The notes: generated by a model not told the origin, from the letters alone. Positions 1-11,423 are shown, counted from the first letter of the stretch. The stretch: 64,000 bases of DNA from Malania oleifera (GCF_029873635.1 NC_080420.1:120846719-120910718), one strand, 5' to 3'. A program made the numbers and translations.

Positions 1-238
1 TTAGAGAAGCCTACTTCCTAAATTCTTTTGAGGGGTGCTTTGACGCCATTGCTTAACTGAAAGGGGTTGATTTCTAGGGTATGGACGCTACTGCTTTTAA
101 CATCCATAGTTGCAACAATAAAGTTTTGTTGATGCAGACAGAAGAGAGAAAATATATACAAAGCTAAGCTGCCACATTCAGGGGGCTTACCTCCTAAACG
201 TAGAGCTGATTACTTCAATACTAGGAGTTGAAACTACA
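1..238 (-). other. 3' flank / 3' UTR of CBP60 copy 1
   Basis: This stretch is collinear with 59322-59559 beyond copy 2, so it lies inside the duplicated unit. The stop codon of copy 1 is at 239-241. The stretch probably holds the 3' UTR. I could not fix a poly(A) site. Confidence 0.5.
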
Positions 239-3200
239 CTACCAGAATCCAAAACCTTGCCTTCTTCTGGCAGCCACATTCCGCCTGACTGATATCATGC
301 ACATAACGGCTGCCCGGATCTTACACCACCTTGCTTTGGGTGTTCCTGATCTGCTTCTTAAAAAATGGACACCAAAACCCGGAAGTGAAGAAATAATCCC
401 GATTTCTGATCCGTTGCTAGATGCCAGGAATGGACTATTTCCTGGCCCCCATGTTGCAGGAAGGGGAGACCATGTTGATGCTTGAGCTTGAGAAATATCA
501 TTTACGGCTAAATTATTGGTCAGTGCAACTTGTCCAGGAAGTCCGCTTGCAGCCCAAATGTTTCCGCCACTATAGGGTTCAGAGAAATAATCTTCCATCA
601 CAAAGTTGTTCCCTGGTGTCAGAGCAAGCACTTGATTGCGATCTTCGACTTGGTATGACGATGAAGAAGGGTTGAAACCCAGCAGGGCTTCGGGTTGACC
701 TGCACATGGAGAGAGTACAGGAACTCTGAGAAAGGCATACATATTGTAGGTAAAAATAAAAATGAGACCTATTGGCATCATCAATTAGAGAAAGATAATC
801 TTATAGACCATAAAGAGAAGATGGATGGCAATATCTTAATCTGTTTTCTCTATATCAGGCAAAACCATGCTCAATTGGTGAGGTTTTGGCTCGCTAAAAT
901 TGCAGAAGACGTGAAAGGTTTTCCGCCTTCTATTGATAAGAATTTATTAGAAGAGTTTCAAGTGAAAACGATAACACCGAAGGTTAGAATTCCTCGAAAA
1001 GTAGTATAAGAAAAGCCTCATATAAGTTGGTTGAAACTAAATATAGATGACTTTTGTAGAGGAAATTTGGGTTCTTGTGGTGATGGTGGTACCATCCGCG
1101 TTCGGCTCTGTAAAGAGTTGGAATATCAGAACATTTGCATTGAAAGCGACTCGGAATTGGTGATGAGATGGATCACATCTAAAATTTGCTCTTCCTAGTA
1201 CTTATGGAAATTTTGAGAATTTTTAGAAGAGTTACAAGGTCTTCAGTTCTCTATAAAATACTAATTTAGAAAGAATAATCAGGACGAATTACTTACTCGT
1301 CAAGGTGAAGGGGGCAATATAAGGAGATATTTTTTAGGTAATGTGCTACCGAGTAAAATAAGAAGTCTAATTCGTATGGATAAGACGAGTATTCCAAACC
1401 TTCGTTTAATTGTAATCATTTGGTTCTCCTATGTTTTTCTCATATTTTTGTTTTGCAGGTATTTGAATGTTTGTAGGTAATTTGTTTTTATTTATATTTG
1501 TTTTGTTTTGATTTCATATGGGCTTGTTTAGTTTGTTTTAGTTAGATAATGGTACGGGTTTTGTTAGGCTAGTTTTAATGTTTATTTGTAAATCTCTTGT
1601 GGGATATTTGTAGTCACAGTTTTACTTCGTCATAAGTGAAGGCTATCAATAAATTTTGGATTTTGGTAAAAAAAAAAAAAAGGCATCTTATTTTAAGCAA
1701 TATTTATATTCTGTCAAGCAGGAACTTCAAATGTTCTTCATTTTGGAATATGATCCCCCAAGCATTCTAATGAAAAGGGAAGTAGAAACAGTCGACTTCT
1801 GCATGTAAACAAATTCAGAAATGGAAATGAACTTCCAGTATAAAAAATCTTTGCCGTGTTAAACATTTTTTTAAAAAGTAAAATTTTAAAATAGGAACTT
1901 CTCATACCTAGGGTTGCATCTGGGAACTCAGGTAAGCGTGGGCCAAGAGTTAGACTGCTAAGAAATGGGTCGTCAATCTGGACCAAGTCGTTCAAATGTT
2001 TATATGCGTGCTGCTTCAAAGTGCTCACTGTATACTGTCAAATGAAGAGGGGATTGAATTAGTTCAAATTCAATCAAAAAGTTTCAAGGCAATCGTACAA
2101 TAATAAAATTAAAAATATGACTAGGGAACAACAGGAGCAAAATAACTGCACAAACCCAATACCTGAGAGCACCCAATGTTGGAGTGTCAAGCTTGAGGAA
2201 GAATAGAATCCAGGCGTCCGTTCTATTGGAGATCCGGTGGCCGTTTTTTACACTTTGTTATTTGGGGGGGTCGGTCGATGTAATTTGCCTTTTATTAATT
2301 GTAAATAGGAAAAACAGCAGGGCCGGGGAGGCGGGCAGGGGGGGGGGGTGTAATTTTGTTTTGGCAGCTTCATAATAGATTGCAGCGCAGCCAAGACTTC
2401 CCTTCCATTTCAGAATCAAGAGGAGTGCCTTCACCTGCGAGAGAGGACCTACAACCTGAGAGAGCCATCGCCAGCCGACAGAGATCCTTCAACCGCGCGT
2501 TGCACGAGAGAGGGAGACGGCAGGAGGAGGGTTTGGCATTGGGGATCTCTAGCCTCCAGTGGAGGTTCACGCACGGGTAAGGGGAAGGTAAACACAGATC
2601 TAGGTTTTTGGGAGGGTTTCTTTCAGGAAAATCAGGGAGAAAGATAGGAAGAAGCTTAGGGTTCTTCACAGGTGCAAACAGGGGTTTTCTTGGGTCGTTC
2701 TTGAACTAATTTTCAGAGGAGATCGGTAAGCCAAGAGAGGTAAATCTGTGTACATGTATTTATTTCCACCATTTTTAATAAAGCATCTCCGAAGGTGAGT
2801 TCCTGCCGTAAATGTAGGCCAATTTTTGGGTCGAACCACGTAAATGCATTCTTGTGGTTGTGTGTTTTTGGCATGTTTATGTTTTGCTGAAATTATTGTG
2901 ACTTTATTGAATATTAGTTGGTGAATAATTATTTTTCTTGATTAAGCTTGACACACACGCACTAGCAGGTTTTAGTTTAGGTGTGGTTGTGGTTGTTGCT
3001 TAGACAAAAGTCAGATTCTTACTGTGATTTGTTTATAATTGATTAAAATCTGAAAATTAGAATAAGCAATCAAGTTATTCACACAACAAGTGGTATCAGA
3101 GCCTAACTATGTGATGGGGGCCGCTAAGTTTGAAATAGAAAAATTCACCGGAAAAAATGACTTTGGTTCATAGAGGATTAATATACGTGTCATCCTAGTA

Positions 3201-6200
3201 CAACAGGGGCTTGAGGAGGCTCCTCTTAGAGAAAAGAAGGGGGCTTCCACTTCACAAGAGGGGAAACCAAGTTTACCCTCCACCGAACAAGTGAAGCTCG
3301 AAATCCTCCAAAAGGCACATAGTGCCATTATCTTGTCCCTATGAGGCAAAGTGTTTAGGGAAGTTGCCAATGAGGATACGACAACTGGAGTTTGGTCAAA
3401 ACTAGAAAGTTTGTATATGACAAAATCCCTAGCAAACAGACTCCATAAGAAGACTAGACTCTACACCTTTAGAATGACCCCTGGAACATCCATTGATGAA
3501 CATTTAGATGAATTTAATAAAATTCTTTTGGATCTTACTAATATTGATATTAGTATAGATGATGAAGACCAGCCAATACTTTTATTGAGTTCTCTTGATT
3601 CCACATATGAAAATCTTAAAGAAACTATGATGTATGGGAGAGAGAGGCTGACTTTAGAAGATGTACAAGCCGTTTTACACTTTAGGGAATTGCACACTAA
3701 GTTTGAGTCTAAATCAGGGTCAGGGAAAGGGTTAAATGTAAGAGGTAGGTCTGAAAAGAGGGACAAGAAAGGAAAATGTAAGAGGTCTAGATCAAAGTCT
3801 AAAAGTAAAGCACTAAAGTGTTTTGCCTGTCACAAGGAAGTGCATTTTAAGAGGGACTGCCCTGAAAGGAAAAAGGTTGCCAATGCCACTACCTCTGAAT
3901 CAAAGGGTAAGACAGCTGTAGTTTTAGATGGGAATGATAGTGCAGAAGTTTTGAATGTCTCTAAAAAGATTCGGGAAAAGAATGGATATTAGATTCAAGA
4001 TGTTCCTTCCACATGTGTCCATTGAAAAACTAGTTTGAGTTTTTTACATGATTAGAAGAGCATGTTGTCTTAGGAAACAATAAGTCATGTAAAATACATG
4101 GTATTGGGACAGTGAGACTTCTAATGCATGATGGGATTGAAAAAGTGTTAAGAGATGTGAGGTACATACCTGAGTTAAAGAGAAACTTGATTTCTCTTGG
4201 TAACTTAAATAAGACAGGGTACACGTTTAAGTTTGAAGGAGGTAGCCTAAGAGTATGTAAAGGTTCACTGGTAGTGATGAAAAGGGTGCCAAAGAATGGG
4301 TTGTACACCATGGTAGGAAAGATAGTGATTGGTGAGGCTTCACCTATCAATCACAGGGTAGAAAATCAAGTTTCCTTGTGGCATAAGAAGCTAGGACATG
4401 TTAGCCAATAGGGCCTAAAGGAGCTAGAGAAATAAGGGCTGCTTGGGAATAGGAAACTTGAGGAATTGTCATTCTATGAGAAGTGTGTCTTGGGTAAGTC
4501 TACTAGGGTTAGTTTTAAGAATTCCACTCACACCACGAAATAGACTCTTGATTACATACATTCAGACTCGTGGGGGCCTACTACGGTTAGTTCTCATGGT
4601 GGTTCTAGGTATTTTCTGTCAATTATAGATGACTTTTCTAGGAAAGTATGAGTTTATATTCTAAAACATAAAAGTGATACTTTTGAAAAGTTTAAAGAAT
4701 GGAAAACCTTAGTTGAAACTGAAGTTGGCAGAAAAGTTAAAACACTGAGAACAGACAATGGGTTAAAATACTTTTCAAATGAATTTTCTGAATTTTGTGA
4801 AGCAGAGGGCATTGCTAGACATAGGACTGTTAGGGATACTCCCCAACATAATGGATTAGCTGAAAGAATGAATAGGACTATTCTGGAAAGGGTAAGATGC
4901 ATATTAGCCACTTTAGGTCTGCCCAAGACCTTTTGGGCAGAGGCGGTGACCACTGCTGTATACCTTATTAATAGGTGTCATTCCTTAGCTCTAAATTTTA
5001 AAACCCCTCAAGAAATCTTGTCGGGTAAGCCTGCTAATTATTAGGGTTTAAAAGTTTTTGGGTGCGTAGCCTATGCCCACATTAGAACGGAGCCCTGGGC
5101 TATTAAATGCATTTTTGTGGGATACCTAGAGGGGGTTAAAGGCTATAAGCTCTGGGTTACAGAACCTGGAAAACAAAAATGTATTATTAGCAAGGATATA
5201 GTTTTTAATGAAACTAAAATGGAGGGAAAACCAGAAAATTCAAACAAAAGTGTTAAGCACTCTGATACTAGTGACCTGCAGCTTGATGTGGAGCAACCCT
5301 CCACTTCTCATAACCATTTAGAAACAGATGCTGTAGATTTTAAGGAGCAAAATTCAGAACCAGAAACCTTTGAATTAAGTAAAACCTACCTTCTAGCATG
5401 GGATAGGGAGAGGAGGCTCATAAGACCTCCTCAAAGATATGAGGAAGCTGATATGATAGATTTTGCTCTTTTTGCTGCTGAAATAGAAATTGAGGTGGAG
5501 CCTAAGACTTTTAGAGAGGCCATGGATAGTAAAGAGACTGAAAAATGGATTCTTGCAATGTAAGAAGAAATGGAATCTTTAAACAAAAATAAGACATGGG
5601 TGATGGTACCTAAACCGGAAAAACAGAAACTCATAGGATCCAAATGGATCTTTAAGAGGAAAGAGGGAATCCCTGGAGTTGAACCACCTAGGTATAAAGT
5701 TAGGTTAGTGGCTAAGGGATTTACACAAAGGGAAGGGGTAGATTATAATGAAATATTTTCCCCCGTTGTTAGGCATTTTTCAATTAGAATTCTATTATCT
5801 TTTGTTGCTATACATGACTTGCATTTGGAACAACTTGATGTTAAAACTGCTTTCTTGCATGGTACTTTAGAAGAAACTGATTATATGCAACCAACTGAGG
5901 GTTTTGATACATAAATGAATAAAAATCATGTATGTTTATTAAAGAAATCTTTATATGGGCTGAAACAATCACCTAGACAATGGTATAAACGATTTGATTC
6001 TTACATGATTCAAAATGATTTCTGTAGAAGCAATTATGATGGCTGTGTTTATTATAAATCATGTGATAAATGTCATATATATTTGCTATTATATGTTGAT
6101 GACATGTTGGTTACTTGTGGAGACTTTGATATATTAAATCAAGTTAAGTGCATGCTTAAATCTGAATTTGAAATGAAAGACTTAGGACCTATTAAAAGAA

Positions 6201-9200
6201 TACTTGGTATGGAAATAACTAGAGAAAGGAATAAAAAGCTTCTCTACTTGTCTTAAAAGTCTTATATTTCAAAGGTATTAAAAAGATTTGGAATGAGTCA
6301 TGTTAAATCTACTTCTGTTCCTGTTGCACGGTATGTTGAGTTGTCTAAAAAACAGTGTCCTAAAACTGAAAATGAGTCAGTGTTTATGAATAAAATACCT
6401 TATGCTAGTATGGTTGGTAGTGTAATGGTTGCTATGGTATGTTCTAGACCTGATCTATCTTATGCTGTAAGTCAAGTGAGTAGATTTATGAGCAAACCTG
6501 GAAAACCACATTGGCATGCTTTGAAACAAAATTTTCAATACTTGTCTGGAACAAAATAGTAAGGATTAATATTTGGAAAAATGGATATGCATTGTGAAAT
6601 AGGGTTAAAAGGATATGTAGATTCTGATTATGCTGAAAATCTAGATACCAGAAAGTCTTTGTCTGGTATGGTCTTTTCTTTTTTAGGTAGTGCTATTAGT
6701 TGGAAATCACACATGTAGTCGATGGTAGCCTTGTCTACCACAGAGGCTGAATATATTACCATGACTGAAGCCTTTAAGGAGGCTATATGGATAAAAGGAC
6801 TGTGTCTAGAGTTAGGAATGTATAGTGGAACCGTTATAATTTATTGTGACAATCAAAACACTATTCATTTGGCTAGGAATCATGTTTATCATGATAGGTC
6901 CAAACATATAGATGTTAGGCTGCATTTTGTGAGGGATATTATTTCTAGTGGTGAAATAGAAGTAAGGAAAATTCCAACAGAAGAGAATCTTTCTGATATG
7001 ATGACAAAAGCAGTACCTAAATCCAAGTTTGAACATTGTTTAAACTTGGTTAACCTTGAAAGTTGCTAGTGTTTGTTTTGCAGGAACCGCCATAGGAGAT
7101 GTTAAGGAGGTGCAAGGGCCACAAGCTTGCCAAGGTGGAGAATTGTTCGAGTGTCAAGCTTGAGGAAGAAAAGAATCCAGGCTGTCCGTTCTATTAGAGA
7201 TCCAGTGGCTATTTTTTACACTTTTTTTATGGGGGGTAGTGATGTAATTTGCCTTTTACTAATTGTAAATAGGAAAAACAGCAGGGCTAGGGGGGGTTTA
7301 ATTTTGTTTTGGTAGCTTCAGAACAGATTGTAGCGCAACCAAGACTTCCCTTCCATTTCAGAACCGAGAGGAGTGCCTTCACCTGCGAGAGAGGACCTGC
7401 AACCCGAGAGAGTCGTCGCCAGCCAAAAGAGATCCTTTAGCCGCAGCACATGAGAGAGGGAGATGGAAGAAGGAGGGTTCGGCGTTGAGGATCTCTAGCC
7501 TCCAGTGGAGGTTCACGCACGGGTAAAAGGAAGGTAAACACAGATCTAGGTTTTTGGGAGGGTTTCTTTCAAGGAAATCAGGGAGAAATATAGGAAGAAG
7601 CTTAGGGTTCTTCGCAGGTGCGAAGAGGGGTTTTCTTGGGTCGTTCTTGAACTGATTTTCAGAGGAAATCGATAAGCCAAGAGAGGTAAATCTGTGTACA
7701 TGTATTTATTTCCACTGTCTGTAATAAAGCGTCTCCAAAGGTGAGTTCCTATCGTCGATGTAGGCCAATTTTTGGGTCGAACCACGTAAATGCGTTCTTG
7801 TGGTTGTGTTTTTGGTATGTTTATGTTTTGCTGAAATTATTGTGGCTTTACTGAATATTGGTTGGTGAATAATTGTTTTTCTTGATCAGGCTTGGTACAC
7901 ACGCACTAGCAGGTTTTAGTTTAGGTGTGGTACTGAAATTATTGTGGCTTTACTGAATATTGGTTGGTGAATAATTGTTTTTCTTGATCAGGCTTGGTAC
8001 GCACGCACTAGCAAGTTTTAGGTTAGGTGTGGTTGTGGTTGCTGCTTAGATAAAAGTCAGATTCTTATTATGATTTGTTTATAATTGATTAAAATCTAAA
8101 AATTAGAATAAGCAATCAGGTTATTCACACAACACCCAACAAACCAAAGCATAGCAACAATTGTTGAAATCAAAGCTTTATCCGGTTCAAAGGTTGGCAC
8201 AAAGAGCAATATATTGACGAGTCAAATGAGTTTCAAGTGAAGATACACACCTCCTCATCAGAATTAAGTTTGTCCGAAGACCGCAAGGTTCCATTGAAGA
8301 TTGCCCCCACAACTTTGTAGACAGAATTGAAGATAAGCCCAACCCCTTGAGAACCTTCATTATGCACATAAAACTTGCCATCATTTATGGGACAAGCTTT
8401 TGCATGTCCTATAATTGTGTCCCATATCTTGGTTGCGGTAGCCCCACCAAGCATCTACAGTTTCCAAGAAAAATTACCCAAGTTAATTTAAAAAGATCAT
8501 CAAGAACTTTTTTAAACACGAGAGTAAATTACTCAAATTACCCAACAAAACAAATTATTATCTTACATGGCGCAGTGAGGATTCATTGGTATAATACGAC
8601 TGCAGAAAGTCTTTCACAGTTTCGATATTGTTGGACGACAACCGCTTGTGGGATGCACCATCTTTTGCTATTTTTTCCAAACGCCAGACTTCGTCAGCCA
8701 AGGATGGAGGGTGGTGCTTTTTATACACTAGGAAACAAATCACCCATCAGTCTGATGGTTCTAAAGCTATCAATAAGCAAAACAGCAGCAGAGAAATTTT
8801 GATGACTTTACAAGAACATTAAGCCTTATCAAAGACAGTTGATAGAAAATAAGAATAAAGGAGGGAGAAGAAGCTGCACTGTTTGCAAGTTAAAGGAATC
8901 AAAGTTAACTTTTTAATTGTCAAGTACGTTTACATAAACAAACATCATTGTTTGCAGGTATTTCAATAATTCTGATCAATTGTCTCTAAAGTTAATGATT
9001 CAAAGGAGCTTAGGCATAGAACTTACACTCCCCGCGATGATCCTTCACCATAAAAGCTTCACTTATTGCCTCTCTAACTTTAAGTTCACTTTGCACGCTT
9101 CTAGCTCCCAGCCTGAATTTTCGACTTCTTATCCAACTTGAATTATCAGTGAAAGCAATGTCACTGAGAGAACCAATTCCATCTCTCAATGTAATGGTCC

Positions 9201-10985
9201 GATCCCCAGTCACTAATGGCCTTTTACCATCTCTTGCCTGTACAATACTTGCGTTGAATTTCTGATCAGTCCACTCTTCTCGTTCAAAATCGCCATTAAG
9301 TGCTAGAATTTCAATCTTTATCGAGGATAGTGGACCATATGTTATAAGTTTCTTGGAGCTGGCATCAACTATAACTACTTTAAGGGGTGCACCATCCTCG
9401 GCTTCCACCCTGTTGCCCGTGAAAAGGGTAGCGGGCAGATTATTAAGGAAATGCAGCTGCCAGCCTCTATACTCAGATGATTCAATCTGAGGAGATGATG
9501 ATCTACAGCAAAGTCACCATGATAGCCAGTATTAGATTGTGGATGATAAAATATCACAAAGATTCTAGTCAGCAGATGGGGGGGGGGGGGGGGGGAGGGG
9601 GAAACACAACATAAATGCTAGCATGCACATGAATGCCACAAACATGCACGGAAGCTCACTTTGTCTTAAATTTCAGGCCGTTGGAACAAAAAAGTAGTCT
9701 TAACACAACTTGTGTTTTAAGATTCAAACCACTTATTTTATCAGAAGTTCAAGATGGAACCAGATCCTACAAAGTTAAATTAGAATTGGGCCAGAGAACC
9801 TTTAATCATACTGACAATATTTCAGCAGGGTTTTGTCTGGTCTTACAGATCCCACAAGGACCAGCAAAGTCAAACTTCATTAAATCTCAAACCTGACACT
9901 TCAAAGTATCAAAAATACTTTGCAGGAAAAATGGAACAATCAAAACAAGGAGCTGACCTTCGAGATGATTGAACATAGGGTTCAATTGCATGTTCCACCT
10001 CCTCCCTCACCTGTTTGACAATATATGGAGAATGACGAACACAGACATGAAAGTAAAAGGTAAAATATTTACAAAGCCAATCATTCCATTAACATATTAA
10101 CACCTAAATTGAATGACCCATGATTATCAAAAAATTCCAATACGAATGACTAAATATTGAACTTTTCATTCTGAAACTACAACATAGTAGATGAACTTAT
10201 TGAACATGTAGTGGAAAATTTTGAACATTCATCAATTTTTTTATTGATCAACAACAATACATGCATGTGTGCTGATGAGGATACAAAAGCCTTTTCTATG
10301 TCTTCTTCACAGCCAAATGTTACAGATATCCAAGATGGGTTGTGACAAAAGTTTTGAGTTCAAAACATGACAACCCTATCGAACGTGAAAATGGGAAAAA
10401 CGCCAAATAGAAAAAATACCAGAAGAATACTACAGAAGTTCAAATCCCAGTTTTCTAACTTGTGGAATTGCAATTACCAATTTACCATAGTGCCTAGGGC
10501 AGAGCAACAAGCCACTGATTCTTCCTAGCTACTTTTTTCAAAAAGAAAAAAAAAAAATCTGTTGATTCCCTTTGTGTTCAAACAAAAACTACAAATTAAC
10601 TAAACTTAGTAGTATGATTTAAAAAAAAAAAAAGAGGAGTCATACACGAATGGAGAATTTGATTAAATGACAACACATGTGAGTTCAACTCGACTTACCG
10701 CCTTTCGGATCAATGGTTCCAACTTGGACAGAATTTCCTTCCCGGTCAAGTTCAGAAACCCAGTACAACAGCTGCAGAAGTAAAAATTAAAGAATTAAAA
10801 ACAAAAATGAATCGCTGCAGAAGTAAAAATTAAAGAATTAAAAGCAAAAATGAATCCAGTTCTCAGACCCACTTCTGAAAAGGAAGTTGTCGTTTCAATG
10901 GTCGAACTGGAACCTCCAAACAATCATCCTCATTATCATCATCACCATCACCATCATCATCCCAAAGTGACCTTTTCCGCGACAT
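239..10985 (-). CDS. CBP60: CBP60-family calmodulin-binding protein, copy 1 (8 exons)
   Basis: Family members are plant nuclear proteins with a DNA-binding core; most bind Ca2+/calmodulin through the C-terminus. Predicted exons, 5' to 3' on the minus strand: 10985-10873, 10771-10699, 10010-9958, 9502-9027, 8727-8567, 8454-8251, 2034-1908, 723-239. They sum to 1692 nt, exactly 564 codons with the stop, and all phases match. Residues 1-38 are basic then acidic ([11 protein letters not shown]). Residues about 48-80 hold [20 protein letters not shown]. Residues 80-238 form the conserved core, with [45 protein letters not shown] and VKDHRGE. Residues 239-292 hold [18 protein letters not shown]. 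Residues 529-563 are the basic C-terminal calmodulin-binding segment. I chose the ATG at 10985 because a basic MxRKR-type start is usual; an in-frame ATG at 11045 would add 20 residues. Oddities: a C1 Copia lies in intron 6, a LINE remnant in intron 7, exon 2 relies on a replacement acceptor, and Cys replaces the Trp found in copy 2's tail. Family call is sure; function of this copy is not. Confidence 0.85.
878..1681 (+). mobile_element. 5'-truncated LINE remnant with RNase H domain and poly(A) tail
   Basis: This insertion is absent from the matching intron of copy 2 (around 60180-60230). On the plus strand it encodes broken pieces of the RNase H domain found at the end of plant LINE ORF2: a [13 protein letters not shown] block at about 1030-1070 (the usual W-x-K-L-N-x-D-G start), [12 protein letters not shown] at about 1138-1173, and a [11 protein letters not shown] block at about 1284-1316. 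An AATAAA lies at about 1648 and an A tract at 1668-1681. In-frame stops (for example just before 1010) show it is dead. About 20 bp of target sequence present in copy 2 is missing here, so no clean TSD is visible. It lies in intron 7 of CBP60 copy 1, antisense to the gene. Confidence 0.75.
2177..3088 (+). repeat. C1 5' LTR
   Basis: 912-bp LTR, TGTTGG...CACAACA, matching 7144-8134 along its length. Shared landmarks are GTGTCAAGCTTGAGG near the start and GCACTAGCAGGTTTTAG near the end. It is followed by two bases and then the primer-binding site. Confidence 0.9.
3091..3103 (+). other. C1 primer-binding site
   Basis: TGGTATCAGAGCC is complementary to the 3' end of plant initiator-Met tRNA, the usual primer of plant Copia elements. 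It lies two bases after the 5' LTR. Confidence 0.85.
3114..3992 (+). pseudogene. C1 gag (broken)
   Basis: The frame opens at ATG 3114, about 10 bp after the primer site, and encodes a Copia nucleocapsid precursor. In-frame stops occur at about 3171 (TAG) and about 3342 (TGA). From 3351 a 213-residue stretch remains, with the Copia gag core ([17 protein letters not shown], then [14 protein letters not shown]) and a basic zinc knuckle at about 3826-3867 reading [14 protein letters not shown]. That knuckle has the CX2CX4HX4C spacing, but Glu-Val replaces the usual glycine-containing pair. A frameshift separates it from pol. Confidence 0.85.
3981..7069 (+). pseudogene. C1 pol: protease, integrase, RT, RNase H (many stops)
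   Basis: One reading frame (phase of 4112) carries the whole Copia polyprotein and is broken by about ten stops. Order: decayed protease ([11 protein letters not shown] where DSG/A is usual, about 3983-4015), pre-integrase LWHKKLGHV (4376-4402), integrase with the D at IHSDSWGP (about 4558), RTDNG (about 4750) and LAERMNRT (about 4858), RT with [17 protein letters not shown] and an intact YVDDM at about 6093-6107, then RNase H with STTEAEY (6730-6750) and [11 protein letters not shown] (6905-6937). Most stops sit where Copia proteins usually have Trp or Gln. Confidence 0.88.
7144..8134 (+). repeat. C1 3' LTR with internal duplication
   Basis: 991-bp LTR. It is longer than the 5' LTR mainly because a segment of about 98 bp (TACTGAAATTATTGTGGC to GTTTTAG.TTAGGTGTGG) occurs twice in tandem at about 7836-8033. 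The two LTRs of an element are normally identical at insertion, so the duplication probably arose after integration. Confidence 0.88.
9578..9600. repeat. poly(G) tract in CBP60 copy 1 intron 3
   Basis: An almost pure run of G, broken by one A. It is absent at the matching place in copy 2 (about 62240). It is a simple-sequence expansion and prone to sequencing error. Confidence 0.8.
10771..10856. repeat. 43-bp tandem duplication spanning the copy 1 exon 2 acceptor
   Basis: Units 10771-10813 and 10814-10856 differ by one base. Copy 2 has a single unit (about 63467-63510). On the minus strand each unit ends in a T-rich acceptor TTACTTCTGCAG, so two candidate acceptors exist. Only the one nearer exon 2 (intron end 10772) gives an open frame; use of the distal one reads into TAA after eight codons. 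Confidence 0.85.
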
Positions 10986-11135
10986 CAAAACCTCCCACCG
11001 AAAATAGACAACAATGGAAACAGCAAAAATCCTAGCCCCGGTCACCTAGCAACCAACGTGCTCGACTTCCACTCTATAAGAAGGAAGAAGATTGACCCAT
11101 TCACGGACGAAGATTCATGGAACCTTCAGTTGAAT

Positions 11136-11147
11136 TATATATAAAAA
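11136..11147 (-). promoter_or_regulatory. possible TATA box of CBP60 copy 1
   Basis: Read on the minus strand this is TTTATATATAATTC, about 150 bp upstream of the chosen ATG. An equivalent TATATATATATT lies at 63657-63669 upstream of copy 2. A TATA box there is plausible for a plant promoter but rests on position and composition only. Confidence 0.4.
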
Positions 11148-11423
11148 AACGCGCTAATCAAAAAGTCAAGCGCAGATTCGATATGGTAATAACCAATAAT
11201 GCTTATAATATCAATTTTTCGGCGTCGCCGAAACAAAAAACGCGGTCATCACTATGCAGGATTTGTTGATAAATTGGGTTTAAAATTTGAAGCCCTTAAA
11301 CCCCAACATTCAATCCAATTTTCCAAACACCAACCGCGTAATGGTGGAAAGGAACTGATAAAGCGTAGTTCGACTGATCAAGAAACAGTGTGGAAGAATG
11401 ATAAAGAGAATTAAACAAAACAC

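Larger units (their letters stand above)
2177..8134 (+). mobile_element. C1: complete but decayed Copia LTR retrotransposon (Tork/Tnt1-like)
   Basis: A full-length element of 5958 bp: 5' LTR 2177-3088, initiator-Met-type primer site 3091-3103, gag, protease, integrase, RT, RNase H, purine-rich tract 7132-7143, 3' LTR 7144-8134. LTRs start TGTT and end ACAACA. The 5-bp TSD CCCAA is at 2172-2176 and 8135-8139. The matching site in CBP60 copy 2 (about 60780-60790) has one uninterrupted CCCAA, so that is the empty site. Domain order integrase before RT makes it Copia; the gag N-terminus and pol style suggest the Tork lineage. It sits in CBP60 intron 6, antisense to the gene. Many stops make it non-coding today. 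Confidence 0.93.

Noticed and set aside
228-675. Plus-strand open frames over CBP60 exon 8
   Set aside because: They are antisense shadows of the exon; the minus frame has the family motifs. The same applies at 59549-59806.
9633-9896. 87-codon frame in CBP60 intron 3
   Set aside because: Lies in an intron and has decayed in copy 2 only to reappear in another length (62329-62673); no known motif.
10850-11035. His-rich plus-strand frame (HHHHHHHH)
   Set aside because: It is the antisense of the Asp-rich GAT repeats in CBP60 exon 1.
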